The translations under genes were made by a program, and so were the position numbers. The notes under the pieces are model-generated. The model searched no databases. It worked only from the letters and a program-made list of their open reading frames with translations, and was not told the origin of the DNA. Of a stretch of DNA of 64,000 nt, positions 60,182-64,000 are shown in pieces. The DNA is from Multivorans sp965116445 (GTDB taxonomy: Bacteria > Acidobacteriota > Thermoanaerobaculia > Multivoradales > Multivoraceae). The stretch's first letter is position 1. The number at the start of each line of letters is the position of its first letter. Location of the stretch: positions 1,488,001 through 1,552,000 of the forward strand of contig OZ220688.1 of NCBI GenBank assembly GCA_965116445.1, given 5' to 3'.

Positions 60182-61381
60182 ATGCGCGGCATGAACTCCG
60201 CGAGCGTGGACCTGATCTACCTCGATCCCCCGTTCAACTCCAAGAGGCACTACGCCGCACCGATAGGTTCTCCCGCTGCCGGTGCCGAGTTCAAGGACAC
60301 ATGGACGTTCGACGATGTAGACCGCGTATGGCTTGGCCTGACAAGGGAACGCGAACCGGCGCTGTACTCGGTGGTCAACGCTGCCGTGAATGCCCACAGC
60401 AAGGGGATGGCAGCGTACTTGGGCATGATGGCGCAACGCCTACAGGAGATGCGCCGCATCCTCAAGCCGACCGGCTCGGTCTACCTGCACTGTGACCCGA
60501 CCGCGAGCCACTACCTCAAGATGATGATGGATTCCGTGTTCGGCATGAAGCGTTGCCAGAACGAAATCGTGTGGGCATACCGAACTGGCGGCGCTAGCCC
60601 CAAGCGGTTCGCTCGCAAACACGACATTCTGCTTTGTTACGGCGATGAACGGACCAGAACCTTCAACACTCAGAAGGAGAAGGCGTACACGAAGGCGAAG
60701 GGCCGAAAGCCAGGGCGAACCAACTACGGGGCCGGCGAAGCGGAGTTCTTCGAGGACGACCGGGGGGTCTACAACTTCGTGACCATGCGCGATGTGTGGA
60801 ACATCCCGTACATCAACTCGCAGGCGAAGGAGAGGACGGGCTATCCAACGCAGAAACCGGAGAAGTTGCTCCGCAGGGTCATCCGTTCCTCGTCAAACGA
60901 AGGCGATGTCGTGTTCGATCCGTTCTGCGGTTGCGCTACGACGTGTGTAGCCGCAGAGCAGCTAGGTCGCCAGTGGGTCGGCATCGACATCAGTCACAAG
61001 GCCGCAGAACTTGTTGTAGACAGGCTGGACCGGGCGGTCTACGAGTACGGCGGAGTTCAAGCGCGAAGGCCGGATGTCATTCACTTGACGGAGTTGCCGC
61101 ACCGCACCGACCTCGGCAGACTGCCGCGCTACACGGTCCATAAAGAGACGCTCTACGGCGAGTCTGGCGGCTACTGTGGCGGATGCGGAGTTCACTTCGA
61201 GAAGCGGAACTTGGAGATCGACCACATCGTCGCCCAATCAAAGGGCGGAACCGACCACATAGAGAACCTGTGGCTGTTGTGTGGCGCTTGTAACCGGAGC
61301 AAGGGCACAAGGTCTCAAGCGGAGTTTGTGGCGCAACGCATGGGCAAGAAGGGTTCAGGAGTGCAATGGCTCGATCAGTGA
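60182..61381 (+). CDS. DNA methyltransferase (beta-type N4/N6) with C-terminal HNH domain
   Basis: Counted from ATG 60182 the product has 399 residues. The catalytic motif IV is DPPFNSKRHY, followed later by motif I DPFCGCATTCVAAEQLG, the motif order of beta-class amino-methyltransferases. The C-terminus has an HNH-like zinc module: YCGGCGVHF, DHIVAQSKGGTDH and CGACNRSKG. In-frame codons before the ATG (60134-60181) read NWKNRTLWTGRDNLEV, which belongs to the conserved fold but has no start codon in frame. The true start therefore probably lies upstream, across the octanucleotide repeat. Base composition is less GC-rich than neighbours. Confidence 0.9.
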   Translation: MRGMNSASVDLIYLDPPFNSKRHYAAPIGSPAAGAEFKDTWTFDDVDRVWLGLTREREPALYSVVNAAVNAHSKGMAAYLGMMAQRLQEMRRILKPTGSVYLHCDPTASHYLKMMMDSVFGMKRCQNEIVWAYRTGGASPKRFARKHDILLCYGDERTRTFNTQKEKAYTKAKGRKPGRTNYGAGEAEFFEDDRGVYNFVTMRDVWNIPYINSQAKERTGYPTQKPEKLLRRVIRSSSNEGDVVFDPFCGCATTCVAAEQLGRQWVGIDISHKAAELVVDRLDRAVYEYGGVQARRPDVIHLTELPHRTDLGRLPRYTVHKETLYGESGGYCGGCGVHFEKRNLEIDHIVAQSKGGTDHIENLWLLCGACNRSKGTRSQAEFVAQRMGKKGSGVQWLDQ

Positions 61382-61512
61382 CCAAGAAGCCAGAACGCAA
61401 GCCAGGCCGCAAGGCCGACTACAACGGCGCTACCCCGAAGCAAGTAGCGCGGTTCCTGCTGATGAAGGGCCGAGCGAAGCCGGTCAAGACCACGAAGAAG
61501 GGCGAGGCGTGA
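61366..61512 (+). CDS. Small basic protein of the IS1595 element
   Basis: A 48-residue protein, MARSVTKKPERKPGRKADYN, then GATPKQVARFLLMKGRAKPV and a Lys-rich end. It overlaps the methyltransferase gene by 16 nt and stops 9 nt before the right inverted repeat. A nucleic-acid or partner-binding role is suggested only by its charge. Its tight packing with the methyltransferase suggests the two function together. Confidence 0.6.
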   Translation: MARSVTKKPERKPGRKADYNGATPKQVARFLLMKGRAKPVKTTKKGEA

Positions 61513-61521
61513 CCGGGCGCA

Positions 61522-61544
61522 GTCAACCTACGGATATAATCCCC
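61522..61544. repeat. Right terminal inverted repeat of the IS1595 element
   Basis: The exact 23-base complement of 58968-58990, followed at once by the right target duplication CTACCTAA (61545-61552). Confidence 0.95.
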
Positions 61545-61552
61545 CTACCTAA

Positions 61553-61761
61553 CGCCTAGGTGCCCAGCGTGCGGCACGGGCTACCTCATTGGAGGCGACG
61601 GAGTCGCGTCCTGCACCGAAGCGAACTGTCGCCACGAGACGCGACTTTGCCCGCGCTGCGAGGACGGTGTTCTGACTATCAAGGACGGGCCGCACGGTGC
61701 CTTCTGGGCTTGCAGCGGCTACTTCTCCGAACCGCCGTGCGAGTACACGAGGAACGCCTGA
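61553..61761 (+). pseudogene. Detached 3' end of the HelD/UvrD-type helicase gene
   Basis: Joined to 58967 after removing the element, the codons continue TPRCPACGTGYLIGGDG, ASCTEANCRHET, LCPRCEDGVLTIKDG and SGYFSEPPCEYTRNA, then TGA. These are two further topoisomerase-type zinc fingers, making three in the intact helicase. The fragment has no start of its own and is presumably not translated. Confidence 0.9.
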
Positions 61762-62161
61762 CAACCCTCACGCGCTACGGGTGGTACAGGCACTAGACTC
61801 CTTGAGCAGGCGCCATCCTTAGTTGAGGCAGGTTTGGAGTGAGAACATCGAGCGGAGAGTCGTGGCCGCTTCCTGACCGCCTCCGGCGGCAGCCGACGAG
61901 GACGTCGGCGCACCCAGTAGGATGTCCCGTTCCCAGCGCAACGGGTACGCTCGGTCTGGGACAGCCGCTGCCGACCTGCTCTTCGGCCTAACGCGAAGCC
62001 TCGTAGTGTTGGTTGACAGCTCACACGGCCCAAGAAGACCACCGCAGCTTCTCTGACCGCCTTGAAGCAGTCGGTAAGCTGCCGACCGGGAACAGGCCGA
62101 CGCTGGCCGACGCCAACCCCAAAGTGCCCTGACCAGCACCAGCTCAAGGAGCAACACCGCC
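61762..62161. other. Intergenic stretch with one palindromic core repeat
   Basis: About 400 bp between the helicase remnant and the M16 gene without a credible gene. It contains one copy of the dispersed 27-bp repeat at 61892-61918 with arms GCCGAC/GTCGGC. I see no clear promoter or terminator. Confidence 0.5.
61892..61918 (+). repeat. Single copy of the 27-bp palindromic core repeat
   Basis: GCCGAC-GAGGAC-GTCGGC followed by GCACCCAGT. The two arm changes relative to 1235-1261 compensate each other, so the hairpin is kept. Confidence 0.8.
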
Positions 62162-64000
62162 GTGAACCAACTACGTCAGACCACCCTCCCCAGTTTGCTC
62201 CTGATCTTCGCCGTCGCCTGCGGCGGCCCGGCGGACGGGCCGTCACCTGAGGCCGCCAGCATCGTCGACATCCCGTACACGAAGTACGTCCTCGACAACG
62301 GGCTGCGCCTGATCGTCCATGAGGACCACAAGGCGCCGGTCGTCGCGGTGAACGTCTGGTACGACGTCGGCGCCGGCGACGAGAAGCCCGGCAAGACCGG
62401 CTTCGCGCACCTGTTCGAGCACCTGATGTTCAACGGCAGCGAGCACTACAACGACGACTACTTCAAGCCCTTCGACCGGGTCGGCGCGACCGGCATGAAC
62501 GGGACGACGAACCAGGACCGGACGAACTACTTCCAGGTCGTGCCGACGACGGCGCTCGACATGGCGCTGTGGATGGAGTCCGACCGGATGGGGCACATGC
62601 GGGCGGCCGTCGACCAGGCCAGGCTCGACGAACAGCGCGGCGTCGTCCAGAACGAGAAGCGACAGGGCGAGAACCAGCCCTACGGCAAGGTCTTCCTCAC
62701 GATCTTCGAGAACACCTATCCCGACAGCCACCCCTACGACCACTCGACGATCGGATCGATGGAAGACCTGAACGCCGCCTCGCTCGCCGACGTGCACGAG
62801 TGGTTCGACACCTGGTACGGCGCGGCGAACGCCGTCCTGGTGGTCGCCGGCGACGTCGAGGCCGAGGACGTGAAGGCGCGGGTCGAGAAGTACTTCGGCC
62901 ACATCCCCTCCGGGCCGCCGCTGATCAAGACCGACGTCCAGCTCGCGCGCCGCAGCGAACCGAGCCGGATCATCCTCCAGGACCGGGTTCCGCAGGCCAG
63001 GGTCTACAAGGTCTGGAACGTCGCCACGGTGAAGGACGAGTCCGTCGATCACCTGTCCCTGGCCAGCGACGTCCTGAGCGTTGGCAAGAGCTCCCGCCTC
63101 TACCGGCGCATGGTCTACGACGACCAGATCGCGACCGACATCGGCGCGTTCGTCCTGGCCCGCGAGTTCGGCAGCATGTTCCTCGTCTTCGCCACCGCCC
63201 AGCCGGGCCAGGACCTGGCCGAGGTGGAAGCCGTGCTCGAAGAGGAACTCCAGGCCTTCCTCGCCTCGGGGCCGACGGAGGAAGAACTCGCGCGCGCCCA
63301 GGCCAGCCAGCGGGCGAGCTTCATTCGCGGCGTCGAGCGCATCGGCGGCTTCGGCGGCAAGTCCGACGTCCTCGCCGCCAGCGAGGTCTATCTCGGCAGC
63401 CCGGACGGCCACGTGCAGCAGCAGGAGAACCTCCTGACCGCGACCGCCTCCGACGTCCACAACGCAGCGGTCGAATGGCTCGACGAGGGCGTCCTGACCG
63501 TCGAGGTCAGGCCCTACGCCACCTACACGACGATGGACAGCACCCTCGACCGCTCCTCCGGGCCGCCCGAGGTCACCGAGTTCCCGCAGGCCAGCTTCCC
63601 GGCCCGTCAGACCGCGGAACTGGACAACGGACTGAAGGTCATCCTGGCGCAGCGCGACGCGGTGCCGGTCGTCAACTTCACTCTCCTGCTCGACGCAGGT
63701 TACGCCTCGGACCAGTTCGCGCTGCCCGGCACCGCGCGGATGGCGATGGCGATGCTCGACGAGGGGACGACGTCCCGCGACGCGCTCGAGATCTCGGACG
63801 CGCTCGACACCCTGGGCGCGACGCTCGGGGCCGGTTCCAACCTGGACGCGTCCAGCGTCTCGATGAGCGCCCTCGCCTCGAACCTGGACGAATCGCTCGG
63901 CCTGTTCGCCGACGTCGTCCTGAACCCGTCCTTCCCCGAGGCCGAGTTCGATCGCCTGAAGCAGCAGCAGCTCGCCGGCATCGGTCGCGAGAAGGTCCAG
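62162..64000 (+). CDS. M16-family zinc protease lipoprotein, 5' part
   Basis: An open frame of 613 codons running off the right edge without a stop. GTG 62162 starts a lipoprotein-type signal (LLLIFAVACGG, with the lipobox Cys). The M16 inverted zinc motif HLFEH is in TGFAHLFEHLMFNG, the third ligand region is VVQNEKRQGEN, and a second, inactive-type M16 half begins near LDNGLKVILAQRDAVPV. Such pitrilysin-like proteases degrade peptides in the envelope. The remaining C-terminal part lies outside the window. Confidence 0.93.
   Translation, partial: MNQLRQTTLPSLLLIFAVACGGPADGPSPEAASIVDIPYTKYVLDNGLRLIVHEDHKAPVVAVNVWYDVGAGDEKPGKTGFAHLFEHLMFNGSEHYNDDYFKPFDRVGATGMNGTTNQDRTNYFQVVPTTALDMALWMESDRMGHMRAAVDQARLDEQRGVVQNEKRQGENQPYGKVFLTIFENTYPDSHPYDHSTIGSMEDLNAASLADVHEWFDTWYGAANAVLVVAGDVEAEDVKARVEKYFGHIPSGPPLIKTDVQLARRSEPSRIILQDRVPQARVYKVWNVATVKDESVDHLSLASDVLSVGKSSRLYRRMVYDDQIATDIGAFVLAREFGSMFLVFATAQPGQDLAEVEAVLEEELQAFLASGPTEEELARAQASQRASFIRGVERIGGFGGKSDVLAASEVYLGSPDGHVQQQENLLTATASDVHNAAVEWLDEGVLTVEVRPYATYTTMDSTLDRSSGPPEVTEFPQASFPARQTAELDNGLKVILAQRDAVPVVNFTLLLDAGYASDQFALPGTARMAMAMLDEGTTSRDALEISDALDTLGATLGAGSNLDASSVSMSALASNLDESLGLFADVVLNPSFPEAEFDRLKQQQLAGIGREKVQ

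Larger units (their letters stand above)
58968..61544 (+). mobile_element. IS1595-family element with passenger methyltransferase
   Basis: A complete 2577-bp element bounded by perfect 23-bp inverted repeats (58968-58990 and 61522-61544, beginning GGGGATTATATCCGTAGG) and by 8-bp target duplications. It holds a transposase, an octanucleotide repeat, a DNA methyltransferase-HNH gene and a 48-residue ORF, all in one direction. IS1595-family members with passenger genes are known. Removing it with one duplication copy restores the helicase frame exactly, so the insertion is simple and probably recent. Confidence 0.95.

Noticed and set aside
60037..60495. Separate 152-residue protein starting at GTG 60037
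   Set aside because: Beyond the repeat it runs out of frame through conserved methyltransferase codons and gives Arg/Pro-rich nonsense.
62243..63460. Minus-strand open frame of 405 codons near the right edge
   Set aside because: The plus strand has an uninterrupted M16 protease frame with HLFEH and a lipoprotein signal; the minus frame is its shadow.

Overview
The window is about two-thirds G+C, gene-dense, and reads as a piece of an uncultured Acidobacteriota genome. This assignment is inferred from the proteins: a secreted protein with the 'VWFA-related Acidobacterial' architecture (36275-37843), a sugar-dehydrogenase propeller with a C-terminal domain I associate with this phylum, a DUF5117-type metalloprotease, and many exported amidohydrolases and outer-membrane barrels. 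No rRNA or tRNA gene was seen.

Layout. 1-1440: a frameshifted methyltransferase running off the left edge, a DUF2442-like gene and a tandem repeat array. 1553-6115: an M20 peptidase, an SDR, a thiolase and an enoyl-CoA hydratase, suggesting fatty-acid or acyl-CoA turnover. 6290-7586: two exported proteins. 7682-9114: an IS110-family (IS1111-like) element. 9182-14793: an aminotransferase, two paralogous PQQ-type sugar dehydrogenases, a nuclease-like protein and an EamA transporter, all on the minus strand. 14892-16617: fabI and a barrel protein. 16601-22808: a minus-strand operon of aceA, a DUF5117 metalloprotease and an M20 amidohydrolase, joined by two 4-nt stop/start overlaps. 22927-24627: a ThDP decarboxylase. 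24767-29820: a four-gene molybdenum hydroxylase operon with a Tat leader, a FAD subunit with extra cysteines and its own membrane cytochrome b. 29936-30656: an MNT/HEPN pair. 30679-37843: large secreted proteins and a frameshifted haloalkane dehalogenase. 38133-41040: a VWA/MoxR ATPase pair. 41290-49035: a secreted hypothetical, a CoxS/CoxL (form II) pair, a DUF3187 protein, a secreted M20 hydrolase and an alcohol dehydrogenase.

49202-61761 is accessory. A hicB-hicA pair overlaps a large Hsp90-like ATPase / NO VEIN-type (DUF3883) gene that is broken by a nonsense codon and a frameshift. After a gamma-glutamyltransferase come a zinc-ribbon protein, a lone HicB-like gene and a coupled HelD/UvrD-type helicase. 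The helicase is cut near its 3' end by a complete IS1595-family element of 2577 bp, with perfect 23-bp terminal inverted repeats and an 8-bp target duplication. Removing the element and one duplication copy restores a helicase of 883 residues. The element carries a DNA methyltransferase fused to an HNH domain, and a 48-residue basic protein. Eight exact copies of an octanucleotide lie between the transposase stop and the methyltransferase. Their number decides whether the overlapping GTG start is in frame with it, so the methyltransferase may be phase-variable. This is the most interesting system in the window.

62162-64000 is the 5' part of an M16 zinc-protease lipoprotein that runs off the right edge. 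Dispersed palindromic repeats occupy several intergenic gaps and show compensatory changes between copies.
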